Assembly: GCF_000421565.1 (NCBI RefSeq)
Contig: NZ_ATXG01000001.1
Span: forward strand, 620,001-684,000
Direction of reading: 5' to 3'
Source: Agromyces subbeticus DSM 16689
Lineage (GTDB): Bacteria > Actinomycetota > Actinomycetes > Actinomycetales > Microbacteriaceae
DNA: 64,000 nucleotides
The notes beneath the pieces were generated by a model that had not been told where the DNA came from, ran no database searches, and saw nothing but the letters and a program-made list of their open reading frames with translations. Shown piece by piece: positions 51,250-61,391 of this stretch. Positions within the stretch are counted from its first letter, which is position 1; every line of letters starts with the position of its first letter. The translations under genes were made by a program, and so were the position numbers.

Positions 51250-51338
51250 CGCCGACGTCGACCGACCCAGCACGCCCGATCGTTCGCCGCTCTCGTCCGC
51301 CCACGAAGCGGGCCGAGCCGACCAGCTAGGACACCAGC

Positions 51339-52706
<1,368 letters not shown>

Positions 52707-52750
52707 CCGGGCCCCGAACGCCTACACCACACGCTTTCCAGGAGAACCCC

Positions 52751-53965
52751 ATGCACGACAACGCCCGCTTCGACACCCGCGCGATCCACGCCGGGCAGGA
52801 GTTCGACCCGACGACCGGCGCGGTGATCCCGCCCATCTACGCCACCTCGACCTACGTGCAAGACGGCATCGGCGGGCTACGCGGCGGTTACGAGTACTCG
52901 CGCGGCGGCAATCCGACCCGCACCGCGCTCGAGACGCAGCTCGCGGCGCTCGAGGGTGGCGCCACCGGCCTGTCGTTCGCCTCGGGCCTCGCGGCCGAAG
53001 ACGCCCTGCTGCGCACGCTCCTCGCGCCCGGCGACCACGTCGTGATCGGCAACGACGTCTACGGCGGCACCCACCGGCTCATCCGCCGGGTGCACGGCGC
53101 GTGGGGCGTGCGGCACACGACGGTCGACACGAGCGACCTCGACGCGGTGCGCGGGGCGATCGAGCCTGGCACGAAGGTGCTGTGGATCGAGACGCCGTCG
53201 AATCCCCTGATGAAGATCTCGGATGTCGCGGCGCTCGCCGAGCTCGGCCGGGCGGCGGGCCTGCTCGTGGTCGTCGACAACACGTTCGCCTCACCCGCGC
53301 TGCAGCAGCCCCTCGCGCTCGGCGCCGACGTCGTGGTGCACTCGACGACGAAGTACCTCGGCGGCCACTCCGATGTCGTCGGCGGCGCCCTCGTGTTCGC
53401 AGCCGGGCTCGGCGACGCGCCCGGCGTCGGTGCCGGCTCCGGTCGCACCGAACTCGCCGACCTCGCCGAGCGCGTGACGTTCACCCAGTTCGCGGCGGGG
53501 GCGGTTTCGGGCCCGTTCGACGCGTTCCTCACCTCGCGCGGCATCAAGACCCTTGGCGTGCGCATGGAGCGGCACAGCTCGAACGCCCTCGCGATCGCGC
53601 GACGTCTCGAGGAGCACGCCGGCATCGAGCGCGTCTTCTACCCCGGGCTCGAGTCGCACCCCGGCCACGAGCTCGCCGCCCGGCAGATGTCGGGCTTCGG
53701 AGGCATGCTCTCGATCGCGCTCGCCGGTGGCGGGGCGGCGGCGCGGCGCTTCGCCGAGTCGACCGAGTTGTTCCAGCTGGCAGAGTCGCTCGGCGGCGTC
53801 GAATCGCTCGTGAACTATCCCTCCGAGATGACGCACGCTTCGGTGAAGGGCACCGAAGCCGAGGTGCCCGAGTCGATCGTGCGGCTCTCGGTCGGCATCG
53901 AAGACGTCGACGACCTGCTCGCCGACATCGACGGGGCGCTCGCGCGGCTGGCGTCGGTCGAGTAG
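52751..53965 (+). CDS. cystathionine gamma-synthase/gamma-lyase (Cys/Met metabolism PLP enzyme)
   Basis: A 404-residue enzyme of the Cys/Met-metabolism PLP family. Lys201 in HSTTKYLGGHSD forms the aldimine. YEYSRGGNPTR contacts the phosphate of the neighbouring subunit, and IETPSNPLMKI is the conserved strand. Motifs do not separate gamma-synthase (MetB) from gamma-lyase (Cth). Pairing with cystathionine beta-synthase favours lyase action, cystathionine to cysteine. AGGAG precedes the ATG at 52751. The stop TAG is formed inside a dispersed repeat (GTCGAGTAG). Confidence 0.92.
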   Translation: MHDNARFDTRAIHAGQEFDPTTGAVIPPIYATSTYVQDGIGGLRGGYEYSRGGNPTRTALETQLAALEGGATGLSFASGLAAEDALLRTLLAPGDHVVIGNDVYGGTHRLIRRVHGAWGVRHTTVDTSDLDAVRGAIEPGTKVLWIETPSNPLMKISDVAALAELGRAAGLLVVVDNTFASPALQQPLALGADVVVHSTTKYLGGHSDVVGGALVFAAGLGDAPGVGAGSGRTELADLAERVTFTQFAAGAVSGPFDAFLTSRGIKTLGVRMERHSSNALAIARRLEEHAGIERVFYPGLESHPGHELAARQMSGFGGMLSIALAGGGAAARRFAESTELFQLAESLGGVESLVNYPSEMTHASVKGTEAEVPESIVRLSVGIEDVDDLLADIDGALARLASVE

Positions 53966-53976
53966 CAACGAAGGAG

Positions 53977-54053
53977 CGTATCGAGACCAGGTGGCGAGGT
54001 CTCGATACGGCGCTGGCGCGCCTACGCGATACGGCGCTGGCGCGCCTACGCGA
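53977..54053. repeat. dispersed intergenic palindromic repeat, copy 2, with 24-bp tandem
   Basis: CGTATCGAGACC (53977-53988) is mirrored by GGTCTCGATACG (53998-54009) over a 9-bp loop. It runs into two copies of a 24-bp unit (54003-54053) related to the tail of copy 1 at 49641-49672. The repeat family also supplies GTCGAGTAG at 53956-53964, the end of the preceding gene. It probably terminates the cystathionine operon. Confidence 0.8.
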
Positions 54054-54122
54054 CCGGCGTTCAGGGTGGGAGAATGGGAGCAGGCGCGCGGCACGAACCG
54101 GCGCCTCAGGAGATGAGCTCTC

Positions 54123-54914
54123 ATGGTCTGGTTCTGGATCACCCTGATCGTCGTCGGCATCCTCGCGATCGTCCTCCTCTTCATGTCGGTGAAGATCGTG
54201 AAGCAGTACGAGCGCGGCGTGGTGCTGCGATTCGGCCGGTTGCAGAGCGTGCGCGAGCCGGGCATCCGGTTCATCATCCCGATCGTCGACGTGATGATCA
54301 AGGTGTCGCTGCGCATCGTGACGCTGCCGATCCAGTCGCAGGGCATCATCACGAAAGACAATGTCACCGTCGGGGTGTCGGCCGTGGCCTACTACCGCGT
54401 CGCCGATGCGGTGAAGTCGGTGATCGCGATCGAGAACGTGAAGTCGGCGATCGAGCAGATCGCGCAGACCACGCTTCGACGCGTCGTCGGTCAGCACCAT
54501 CTCGACGAGGCGCTCGCCGACACGGCTGCGCTCAACGCCAACATCCGCGAGATCCTGGATGTCACGACGCTCGACTGGGGCGTCGAGGTCACACTCGTCG
54601 AGCTGAAGGACATCCTGCTGCCCGACTCGATGAAGCGCGCCATGGCGAAGCAGGCCGAGGCCGAGCGCGAGAAGCGGGCGAAGATCATCGCGGCCGAGGG
54701 CGAGTCGCTGGCGGCCGTGCAGCTCGGCGTCGCGAGCGACACGATGATGTCGCATCCGCTCGCCCTGCAACTGCGCACCCTGCAGACGCTCGTCGAGGTC
54801 GGGGTCGACAAGAACACGCTCGTCCTCTTCCCGGCGCCGCTCATGGCCTCGATCGGCGAGCTCACGAGCTTCATCGATCGGGAGGCGGCGGTCGCGCAGG
54901 TGCGCGGACCCTAG
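54123..54914 (+). CDS. stomatin-like SPFH-domain membrane protein (slipin)
   Basis: A 263-residue protein with an N-terminal membrane segment (VWFWITLIVVGILAIVLLFMSV) and an SPFH/band-7 domain (RGVVLRFGRLQSVREPGIRFIIPIVD through LRRVVGQHHLDEAL). A helical KRAMAKQAEAEREKRAKIIAAEGE segment that forms coiled coils follows. Slipins scaffold membrane microdomains and usually pair with NfeD, but no NfeD gene is adjacent. AGGAG precedes the ATG. It converges on the response-regulator gene with 6 bp between stops. Confidence 0.93.
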   Translation: MVWFWITLIVVGILAIVLLFMSVKIVKQYERGVVLRFGRLQSVREPGIRFIIPIVDVMIKVSLRIVTLPIQSQGIITKDNVTVGVSAVAYYRVADAVKSVIAIENVKSAIEQIAQTTLRRVVGQHHLDEALADTAALNANIREILDVTTLDWGVEVTLVELKDILLPDSMKRAMAKQAEAEREKRAKIIAAEGESLAAVQLGVASDTMMSHPLALQLRTLQTLVEVGVDKNTLVLFPAPLMASIGELTSFIDREAAVAQVRGP

Positions 54915-54920
54915 GCGCAG

Positions 54921-55571
54921 TTAGACCGGCGCGATTCCGTTCCGGTAGGCCCAGATGACGATCTGCACCCGGTCGCGGAGCGAGAGCTTGGTGAGCACCC
55001 GACCGATGTGCGTCTTCACCGTCGCCTCGGCGAGGTAGACGGTTCGGGCGATCTCGGCGTTGCCCAGGCCTTGCGCCACGAGCCGTACGATCTCGAGTTC
55101 GCGCTCGGTCAGGCTCGCCTCGGCGGCCGCGCGCCGACCCGGATCGGGGATCCTGGGAAGCATCAGCTCGACGAACCGGCTCGTCGTCGATGGGGCGAGC
55201 ACTGCATCGCCGCGGTGCACCGCTCGGATCGCCGCGGCCAGCTCGTCGACCGAGGCGTCCTTCAACAGGAACCCGGATGCCCCGGCGCGCAGCGCCCCGA
55301 AGACGTACTCGTCGGCATCGAACGTCGTGAGCACGAGCACCCGTGTGCCGGCATGGTGTTCGAGGATCTCGCGGGTCGCGTCGACGCCGTCGAGCTGCGG
55401 CATCCTGATGTCCATCAGCACGACATCGGGGGAGAGGCGCGCCGTCGCGCGCACGGATTCGGCACCCGTCGCGGCCTCGCCGACGACTTCGAGGTCGGCC
55501 TGGGCATCGACGCTCGCGACGATGCCGGCTCGCACGAGGTCCTGGTCGTCGACGACGAGCACGCGGATCAT
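54921..55571 (-). CDS. NarL-family response regulator
   Basis: A 216-residue regulator. The receiver domain has the DDQD acidic pocket, phospho-acceptor Asp54 in VLMDIRMPQ and Lys in LLKDASV. The C-terminal LuxR-type helix-turn-helix is LTERELEIVRLVAQGLGNAEIARTVYLAEATVKTHIGRVLTKLSLRDR. Its ATG overlaps the kinase stop by 4 bp (ATGA), so the two form a pair. The target promoters are unknown; the membrane protein at the head of the operon is a natural candidate. Confidence 0.95.
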   Translation of the reverse strand: MIRVLVVDDQDLVRAGIVASVDAQADLEVVGEAATGAESVRATARLSPDVVLMDIRMPQLDGVDATREILEHHAGTRVLVLTTFDADEYVFGALRAGASGFLLKDASVDELAAAIRAVHRGDAVLAPSTTSRFVELMLPRIPDPGRRAAAEASLTERELEIVRLVAQGLGNAEIARTVYLAEATVKTHIGRVLTKLSLRDRVQIVIWAYRNGIAPV

Positions 55572-56740
55572 ACGGTGGGCTCCGCCCGCGTCGGCACCGT
55601 GGCGGTCACCGTGAAGCTGCCGTCACCTGCGTCGACGGTCGTGAGGCTTCCGCCGACCGCACGCAGTCGTTCGCCCATACCAAGGAGCCCGAGTCCGGGT
55701 TCGATCGTCTCGGCGCCGCCTCGCACGCGCACCCGGTCGTTCGTGATGATCACGGACAGCCGATCGTCGTCCCACCTCAGCGCGAGGTCGACGATCGCGC
55801 CGGGGTGCGCGTGCTTGGCGACGTTGGTGAGCGCCTCCTGCACGACGCGGTAGATCGCAACCTGCGCGGCCGCCCCGATCGGAGTCGCCGTGCCCTCGGT
55901 CGAATACGCGATGACGCAACCGAGCGAACGCCCCCGTTCGATCAGCTCGGGGAGCTCGGCGAGGGTCGGCTGCGGGAGCGGCCGCGCGTGGGGCGAAGCC
56001 TCGTCGTCGCGGATGCCTCGGAGCAGCACCCTGATCTCGTGCAGCGAATCTCGTGCGGTGTCTTCGATCACGGTGAGCGCCGAGGTCGCTCGCGCCTCGT
56101 CGAACCGGGCAACCCGGGCCTGGCCGACGATCACCGCAAGGGAGTGGGCGAGCACGTCGTGCATGTCGCGCGAGATGCGGGCGCGCTCCTCGAAGGCAGC
56201 GAGCTCCTCGCGCTGCACGCGCTCGCGGCGTTCGCTCTCGGCCCGCTGTTCGGCGAGGTCCGTCGCCAGCAGCTGGGACCGTCGAAGGAGACCCATCGTC
56301 CACGCGCACAGCACGACCGCGGTGAAGAGCACGAAGAGCAGCCACGGCGACGGCCCGAATCCGGAGTCCACGACGTTCGGGTCTGTGGCGTAGCGGCCCG
56401 CCGCGGCGACGGACCCGACGAGCCCGATCACGAGCGGCATCCGACGTGTTCCGTACGCGGTCGCGGCGTAGAGCGCGATCACGAACACGAGGGACGACGG
56501 CAGTACGAAGAACAGGCCCGTGACGGCGACCTCGCCACCGACGCACGCCGCGATCACGAGCAGCGCGACCGACGGGTGCGAGCGCCGCCACAGCAGCGCG
56601 GCATGCCCGACGGCCGCGAGCGCGACCACCACCCAGGCGCCGGGGGCCGGGATCGACGCGAACGCGACCAGCGCCGTGAGCGGCAGCAGCATGATCGCGG
56701 CAGCGGCGACGAGGAGTACGTCGGAGCGCGTCGGTCTCAT
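55568..56740 (-). CDS. NarL-type membrane sensor histidine kinase
   Basis: A 390-residue kinase with about five to six N-terminal membrane helices and no large external domain, suggesting a membrane or small-molecule signal. The dimerisation/H-box is ARISRDMHDVLAHSL with His194, followed by a HATPase domain (RVVQEALTNVAKHAHPGA, GLGLLGMGERLRAVGG). This is the HisKA_3 class common in actinobacteria. The ATG at 56740 fits the first membrane helix. It sits 16 bp downstream of the membrane-protein gene. Confidence 0.94.
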   Translation of the reverse strand: MRPTRSDVLLVAAAAIMLLPLTALVAFASIPAPGAWVVVALAAVGHAALLWRRSHPSVALLVIAACVGGEVAVTGLFFVLPSSLVFVIALYAATAYGTRRMPLVIGLVGSVAAAGRYATDPNVVDSGFGPSPWLLFVLFTAVVLCAWTMGLLRRSQLLATDLAEQRAESERRERVQREELAAFEERARISRDMHDVLAHSLAVIVGQARVARFDEARATSALTVIEDTARDSLHEIRVLLRGIRDDEASPHARPLPQPTLAELPELIERGRSLGCVIAYSTEGTATPIGAAAQVAIYRVVQEALTNVAKHAHPGAIVDLALRWDDDRLSVIITNDRVRVRGGAETIEPGLGLLGMGERLRAVGGSLTTVDAGDGSFTVTATVPTRAEPTV

Positions 56741-56756
56741 GATCACACCACCCAAC

Positions 56757-57701
56757 CTATGCGGCGATGCTCGCTCGGGCGCGAGCGTTCTCGGCATCGC
56801 GAGTCGCACCGCGAGCATCGATGAATCCGAGTGTCGCGGTGAGCATCACCACTCCGAGTGCGAGCCACGTGCCGTAGACACCCAGCACCATCAGGGTCGC
56901 CCCATCGCTTGCGAACTCGACTGAACCCGCCGCGACTCCGGTCGCTTGCGCCAGCAGCCCGAACACCATGAGGAACCCCATGCTGAGCAGTGCCATCGAC
57001 GCGAACCAGCCGCCGGCGACGAGCAGCCATGCCGGGAGGGGTACGCGCTGTGATGAGGTAAGGAGCAACACGAGCACGAGTGCTGCGCTGAAGGACAGGA
57101 GTTCCATCACTGGGAAGCCGGCGGCGAGGTCGACCGGGGGGTTCGAGTGACCCTGTGCCCACCACACCAGTTTCAGCAACGGATAGGGAACGGCGAAGGC
57201 GACGGCGCACCACGCCACGGCGATGCGTGTGCGAGCGGATGCCGCGGCGCCGGCGGCATCGCGGGTATGACCGCCGCGGAGTCGCCATGCCCAGGCGACG
57301 GTGACGAGTGCGGCGAGGAGGCTCGCGGCCCGTGCGGTCGCGCCAGGCCAGTCGACGGTCGCGAAGTCGCCGGACGGGATGCCCGTGGCCCAGAAGAATG
57401 CGCGGAACCCGTCGAGGACGGCTCCTCCCGATGCGCCGAAGAAGAATACCGCCGCGGCCCAGCCGAGCACGCCTGCCGCACGCATTCCGCGCGTCGAGCT
57501 CGTCTTTCGCGCAACGAGCAGAGACCCGAGAGCCAGGGCCACGGCGATGAAGGCGAGCCAACGAGGCGGGAAGACCCGCACGTACTCCTCGGTTGGGCCG
57601 ATCGCGAGGGATGCGGCGGCGGTGAGGGCGGCGACGGCTGCCGCGCCGATCGTGGCGGCGATGAGGATCGGGCCCGCCGTTCGAGAGTGTTTCGTGATCA
57701 T
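56757..57701 (-). CDS. polytopic membrane protein of unknown function
   Basis: A 314-residue protein with about eight hydrophobic helices. Near the middle are the segments WWAQGHSNPPVDL and FPVMELLSFSAALVLVLLL, the only strongly polar spots between helices. I do not recognise a transporter or enzyme motif. It is the first gene of an operon with the NarL-type two-component pair, so it may be an accessory sensor or a target of that system. The ATG at 57701 was chosen over an upstream ATG at 57740. It is divergent from the amino-acid permease gene. Confidence 0.7.
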   Translation of the reverse strand: MITKHSRTAGPILIAATIGAAAVAALTAAASLAIGPTEEYVRVFPPRWLAFIAVALALGSLLVARKTSSTRGMRAAGVLGWAAAVFFFGASGGAVLDGFRAFFWATGIPSGDFATVDWPGATARAASLLAALVTVAWAWRLRGGHTRDAAGAAASARTRIAVAWCAVAFAVPYPLLKLVWWAQGHSNPPVDLAAGFPVMELLSFSAALVLVLLLTSSQRVPLPAWLLVAGGWFASMALLSMGFLMVFGLLAQATGVAAGSVEFASDGATLMVLGVYGTWLALGVVMLTATLGFIDARGATRDAENARARASIAA

Positions 57702-57831
57702 GCGCCCAGCCCAGTCGATGTCGACTCGGCGCACATCCACCGAGGGTCGCGGCGACGGGCGACCTCGGTTGCGACATTTGGCAGAAAATCATCGACGGGT
57801 GGCGATGCTGCCAGCGGCGAGCGTCGGCGGG

Positions 57832-59310
57832 ATGCCCCAGAATAAGCGAGTGACCACGAATCAGCCCGGGGCAGCGACCGGCACGACAGCGAATGGCGCG
57901 GCGGCCACGGGCACGGCAGCGACCGGCACGACGCAACCCGCCCACCGCGGCAGTCTCGGCCTCGTGCAGGGCACCGCGCTCTACATCGCCAGCGTGCTCG
58001 GCACCGGCATCCTCGTGCTGCCGGGCCTCGCCGCCGCCGCCGCCGGCCCCGCCTCGATCGTCGCCGTGGCCGCGGTGCTCGTGCTGTCGATTCCGCTCGC
58101 CGGCACCTTCGCGGCGCTCTCGGCGCGCTACCCCGACGCCGGCGGCGTGGCGAGCTTCGTGCGCCGTGCGCTCGGCGGCACCGCCGCCCGCATGACCGGC
58201 TACTGGTTCTACTTCGGCGTCTGCGTGGGGGCTCCGGTGCTCGCCGTGCTCGGCGGCGAATACGTCGTGGCCGTGCTCGGCATCGACCGGTCGGCCGTGC
58301 CGATCATCGGCTTCGCGGTCTTCGTGCCCCCGTTCGTGATCAACTGGTTCGGTGTGCGCGTCGCGGGGTGGGTGCAGTTCGTGCTGACCGGCCTGCTGAT
58401 CGCCGTCGTCGTGGGCGTCGTCGCCGCCACCTTCCCCGCGGTCGAAGTGTCGAACTTCGAACCGTTCCTGCCCAACGGCTGGAGCGGCGTGTGCGTCGCG
58501 ATCAGCCTCTTCGTGTGGGCATTCGCCGGCTGGGAGGTGGGCACGCACATCGCGGGGGAGTTCAAGAACCCTCGGCGCACCATTCCGCTCGCCACCGCGA
58601 TCGCCGTGGCCGTCGTGGGCGTCGCCTACCTCGCGCTGCAGTTCGTCACCGTCGCGGTGCTCGGCGATCGGGCGGGCGACAGCCAAGTGCCGCTGCTCGA
58701 CCTCGTCGAGACCACCGCGCCCGGCATCGGCCCGGTGCTCGTGGCGATCATCGCGGCGATCGTCACCGTGGGGGTCATGAACGCCTACCTGCCGGCGTTC
58801 GGCAAGCTCGGTGCCGCGCTCGGGCGCGACGGCGACCTGCCGAAGTTCTTCGCCAAGGGAGCGGCCGACGGCGAGGTGCCGCGCCGGGCGCTCGCGCTCA
58901 CCGGCGTGCTGATCGTCGTCTACTTCGGGCTCATGCTGCTGAACAACCTCGACCTCACGGGGTTCATCCTCATTCACACGAGCAACATGGTGGCGATCTA
59001 CGCCGCCGGCATGCTCGCCGCGACCCTGCTGCTGAAGCGCTGGTCGTTCGGGTGGTGGCTCGCCGTCGTCGCGACGATCATGACCGCGGGGCTGCTCGTG
59101 CTCGCCTGGACGAACCTCGTGGTGCCGCTCGTGCTCGCCGTGGCCGCCGTCATCGTCACGATCGTTCGCCGGGTGCGGCGTCGTCGGCATCCGGTGCCGA
59201 CTGATGCGGCGGCGCCCGCGCCGACCGAGTTGGTCGGCGCCGGCATCGTGGCCGGCATCGCCCCAGGCGTCAGTTCCCCTTCGAACACCACTGCAAAGGA
59301 CACCGCGTGA
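57832..59310 (+). CDS. APC-superfamily amino acid permease
   Basis: About 492 residues with 12 membrane helices after a Thr/Ala/Gly-rich N-terminus. The first helix has GLVQGTALYIASVLGTGILVLPG, the unwound substrate-binding helix of APC transporters, and GWEVGTHIAGEFKNPRRTIPLA is the family motif between helices 6 and 7. A second start, GTG at 57850, has CAGAAT 6 nt upstream and could be leaderless; the ATG at 57832 is simply the longer choice. It overlaps the cyclase-family hydrolase gene by 4 bp (GTGA), so substrate and enzyme may be linked. Confidence 0.88.
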   Translation: MPQNKRVTTNQPGAATGTTANGAAATGTAATGTTQPAHRGSLGLVQGTALYIASVLGTGILVLPGLAAAAAGPASIVAVAAVLVLSIPLAGTFAALSARYPDAGGVASFVRRALGGTAARMTGYWFYFGVCVGAPVLAVLGGEYVVAVLGIDRSAVPIIGFAVFVPPFVINWFGVRVAGWVQFVLTGLLIAVVVGVVAATFPAVEVSNFEPFLPNGWSGVCVAISLFVWAFAGWEVGTHIAGEFKNPRRTIPLATAIAVAVVGVAYLALQFVTVAVLGDRAGDSQVPLLDLVETTAPGIGPVLVAIIAAIVTVGVMNAYLPAFGKLGAALGRDGDLPKFFAKGAADGEVPRRALALTGVLIVVYFGLMLLNNLDLTGFILIHTSNMVAIYAAGMLAATLLLKRWSFGWWLAVVATIMTAGLLVLAWTNLVVPLVLAVAAVIVTIVRRVRRRRHPVPTDAAAPAPTELVGAGIVAGIAPGVSSPSNTTAKDTA

Positions 59311-60275
59311 CTGAGTACCGAGCCCACTTCGACGCCGACATCGCCTTCGTGAACGGAGGCGGTCTTCATGCCGAGGCATTCCGGCTCGACGTGCCGTCGC
59401 CCGAGATCTCCGAGAGCGAGGTCGGCGAACTGCTCGTGCGCCACCTCGGGCTCACGCTCGTCGGCCGGGTCGTGCTCACGAACCTCGAGATCGTCGAAGA
59501 GGCGCACCGTGGCTCGCGCGGCGTCGGCGTCGCGGGCGAGGTCGGCGACGCGGCATCCGCTGCCCAGCCAGGGTCGCGCGGCCGGCTCGTCGACCTGAGC
59601 CACACGATCAGTGCCGGCCTCGTCACCTATCCCGGCCTGCCTGCGCCCTCGATCGCGCCGCACCTCACGCGCGAGGCGTCGCGCGAGAAGTACGCGCCCG
59701 GGACCGAGTTCGCGCTGGACGTCATCACGATGATCGGCAACACCGGCACCTACCTCGACAGCCCGTTCCACCGCTATGCCGACGGCGGCGACCTCGCGAG
59801 CCTGCCGCTCGAGACGCTCGTCGGCGTGCCGGCCGAGGTCTTCCGGGTGACGGATGCCACTGAGCGCGGCATCCCCGCCGAGGTCTTCTTCGATCGCGAC
59901 CTCGCCGGCACGGCGGTGCTGCTGCACACGGGCTGGAGCCGTCATTTCGGGCGACCCGAATACGGCACGGGCGCACCGTTCCTCACCGAGGCGGGCGCGC
60001 GGCACCTCGCCGACGCCGGGGTCGCGATCGTCGGCATCGACTCGCTCAACATCGATGACACCGAGTCGGGCGGCGAACGGCCGGCGCACTCGATCCTGCT
60101 GCACGCCGGCATCCACGTGGTCGAGCACCTGACCGCGCTCGACGAGGTGCCCGTGCGCGGTGCGCGCTTCACGGCCGTGCCGCCTCGAGTGTCCGGGTTC
60201 GGGACGTTCCCCGTGCGCGCGTTCGCGGAGGTGCCTGCGCTCGGAGTCGCGGACCAGGGCTCGCCCTTGAGCTGA
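59307..60275 (+). CDS. cyclase-family (kynurenine formamidase-like) hydrolase with N-terminal extension
   Basis: A 322-residue protein. Residues about 93-316 match the cyclase/KynB fold: LVDLSHTISAGLVTYPG, GNTGTYLDSPFHRYADG, LLHTGWSRHFG and VGIDSLNIDD. The metal motif HxGTHxDxPxH reads NTGTYLDSPFH, so the first two His are replaced and only Asp and the last His remain. The first 75 residues (FDADIAFVNGGGLHAEAFRLDVPSPEISE) are an additional domain I do not recognise with certainty. It is co-translated with an amino-acid permease, so a tryptophan- or amide-degradation role is possible but unproven. Confidence 0.8.
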   Translation: MTEYRAHFDADIAFVNGGGLHAEAFRLDVPSPEISESEVGELLVRHLGLTLVGRVVLTNLEIVEEAHRGSRGVGVAGEVGDAASAAQPGSRGRLVDLSHTISAGLVTYPGLPAPSIAPHLTREASREKYAPGTEFALDVITMIGNTGTYLDSPFHRYADGGDLASLPLETLVGVPAEVFRVTDATERGIPAEVFFDRDLAGTAVLLHTGWSRHFGRPEYGTGAPFLTEAGARHLADAGVAIVGIDSLNIDDTESGGERPAHSILLHAGIHVVEHLTALDEVPVRGARFTAVPPRVSGFGTFPVRAFAEVPALGVADQGSPLS

Positions 60276-60459
60276 GCACGGATCCGCGACGGTTCCCTCG
60301 TCGCCGCGCGGTGCGCTATTCCGGATCTTGTCGCCGACACGCCGCCCGCTCGCCGCGGCGCGCCGGGCCGGCATCAGAATCTCCGGAGTTGCGCACGCGC
60401 ACTCGAACCCGCGCCGCGTTGCGGTGGCATCCGTCGTCTTCGTGCGTGAGGATGGACAG

Positions 60460-61290
60460 ATGATCGCTCCCGAGTACTCCCTCCGCGACGGCAATACGAT
60501 CCCGGCGCTGGGGCTCGGCACGTACGGACTCGACGATCAGGCGGGCATCGACGCGATCACCGCGGGCATCGCCGACGGCTATCGCCTGATCGACACCGCC
60601 TACAACTACGGCAACGAAGAGGCTGTCGGCGAGGCGATCCGCCGCACCGACGTCGATCGCAGCGATCTCGTGATCACGACGAAGCTACCTGGCCGCCACC
60701 ACGGCTTCGACGAGACCATCGCGAGCTTCGAGGAGTCGCGCTCGCGTCTCGACCTCGACTGGGTCGACCTGTACCTGATCCACTGGCCGCTGCCGCGCAT
60801 CGACAAGTTCGTCGAGAGCTGGCGGGCGATGATCTCGCTGCGCGAGAAGGGGCTCGTGCGGGCGATCGGCGTCTCGAACTTCACGCAGGCGCAGCTCACC
60901 CGCCTCATCGACGAGACCGGCGTCGTTCCGGTGGTCAACCAGGTCGAGCTGCACCCGTACTTTCCTCAAGACGAGTTGCGCGCCTTCCACGACGAGCACG
61001 ACATCCGCACCGAGAGCTGGAGCCCGCTCGCGCGGCGCACCGAACTGCTCGCCGAGCCGACCGTCACCGAGATCGCCGAGACGCACGGCGTCTCGCCAGC
61101 GCAGACCGTGCTGCGCTGGCACGTCGAGCTCGAGGCGGTGCCGATTCCGAAGTCGTCGGATGCCGCGCGCCGACGTGAGAACCTCGACGTGTTCGGTTTC
61201 GCGCTCACGAGCGAAGAGGTCGACGCCATCTCCGCCCTCTCGCGGGGCCGCATCTGGGGCGCCGACCCCGAGACGCACGAGGAGTTCTGA
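60460..61290 (+). CDS. aldo/keto reductase
   Basis: A 276-residue NADPH-dependent reductase with the catalytic tetrad Asp45, Tyr50 (DTAYNYGNE), Lys75 (VITTKLPG) and His108 (LIHWPLP). IGVSNFTQAQL is followed by the cofactor-binding IPKSSDAARRREN near the C-terminus. It belongs to the 2,5-diketo-D-gluconate reductase-like group (AKR5). The ATG at 60460 with GAGGA upstream agrees with family length; the frame is open 130 bp further. The natural substrate is unknown. Confidence 0.93.
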   Translation: MIAPEYSLRDGNTIPALGLGTYGLDDQAGIDAITAGIADGYRLIDTAYNYGNEEAVGEAIRRTDVDRSDLVITTKLPGRHHGFDETIASFEESRSRLDLDWVDLYLIHWPLPRIDKFVESWRAMISLREKGLVRAIGVSNFTQAQLTRLIDETGVVPVVNQVELHPYFPQDELRAFHDEHDIRTESWSPLARRTELLAEPTVTEIAETHGVSPAQTVLRWHVELEAVPIPKSSDAARRRENLDVFGFALTSEEVDAISALSRGRIWGADPETHEEF

Positions 61291-61351
61291 CGCCTCTGAT
61301 CGACCGGGGCGCGAGAGCGTCGGCTGACCGGTCTGCACCTCGCGGCATCCG

Positions 61352-61384
61352 ACTTGAGCTCAAGTGGGGTTGAAGTCGTAGGCT
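61352..61384 (+). promoter_or_regulatory. promoter with perfect palindrome for the leaderless MFS gene
   Basis: ACTTGAGCTCAAGT (61352-61365) is a perfect 14-bp palindrome. It contains the -35 TTGAGC (61355-61360), with the -10 TAGGCT (61379-61384) 18 bp later and the GTG start 7 nt after that. The palindrome over a promoter with a long spacer resembles MerR-family control. Confidence 0.65.
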
Positions 61385-61391
61385 CGAGAGA

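Noticed and set aside
51102..51329. 75-codon plus-strand frame overlapping the leader of cystathionine beta-synthase
   Set aside because: Arg/Pro/Ser-rich, no ribosome site, and it overlaps the promoter; the short Cys-Cys frame explains the region better.
53977..54053. CRISPR array
   Set aside because: The repeat units are contiguous 24-bp tandems without spacers, and no cas genes are present.
56743..59379. An 878-codon minus-strand frame and the overlapping plus-strand frame from 57301
   Set aside because: The real genes are the membrane protein (57701-56757) and the permease (57832-59310). The long frames are shadows with biased composition.
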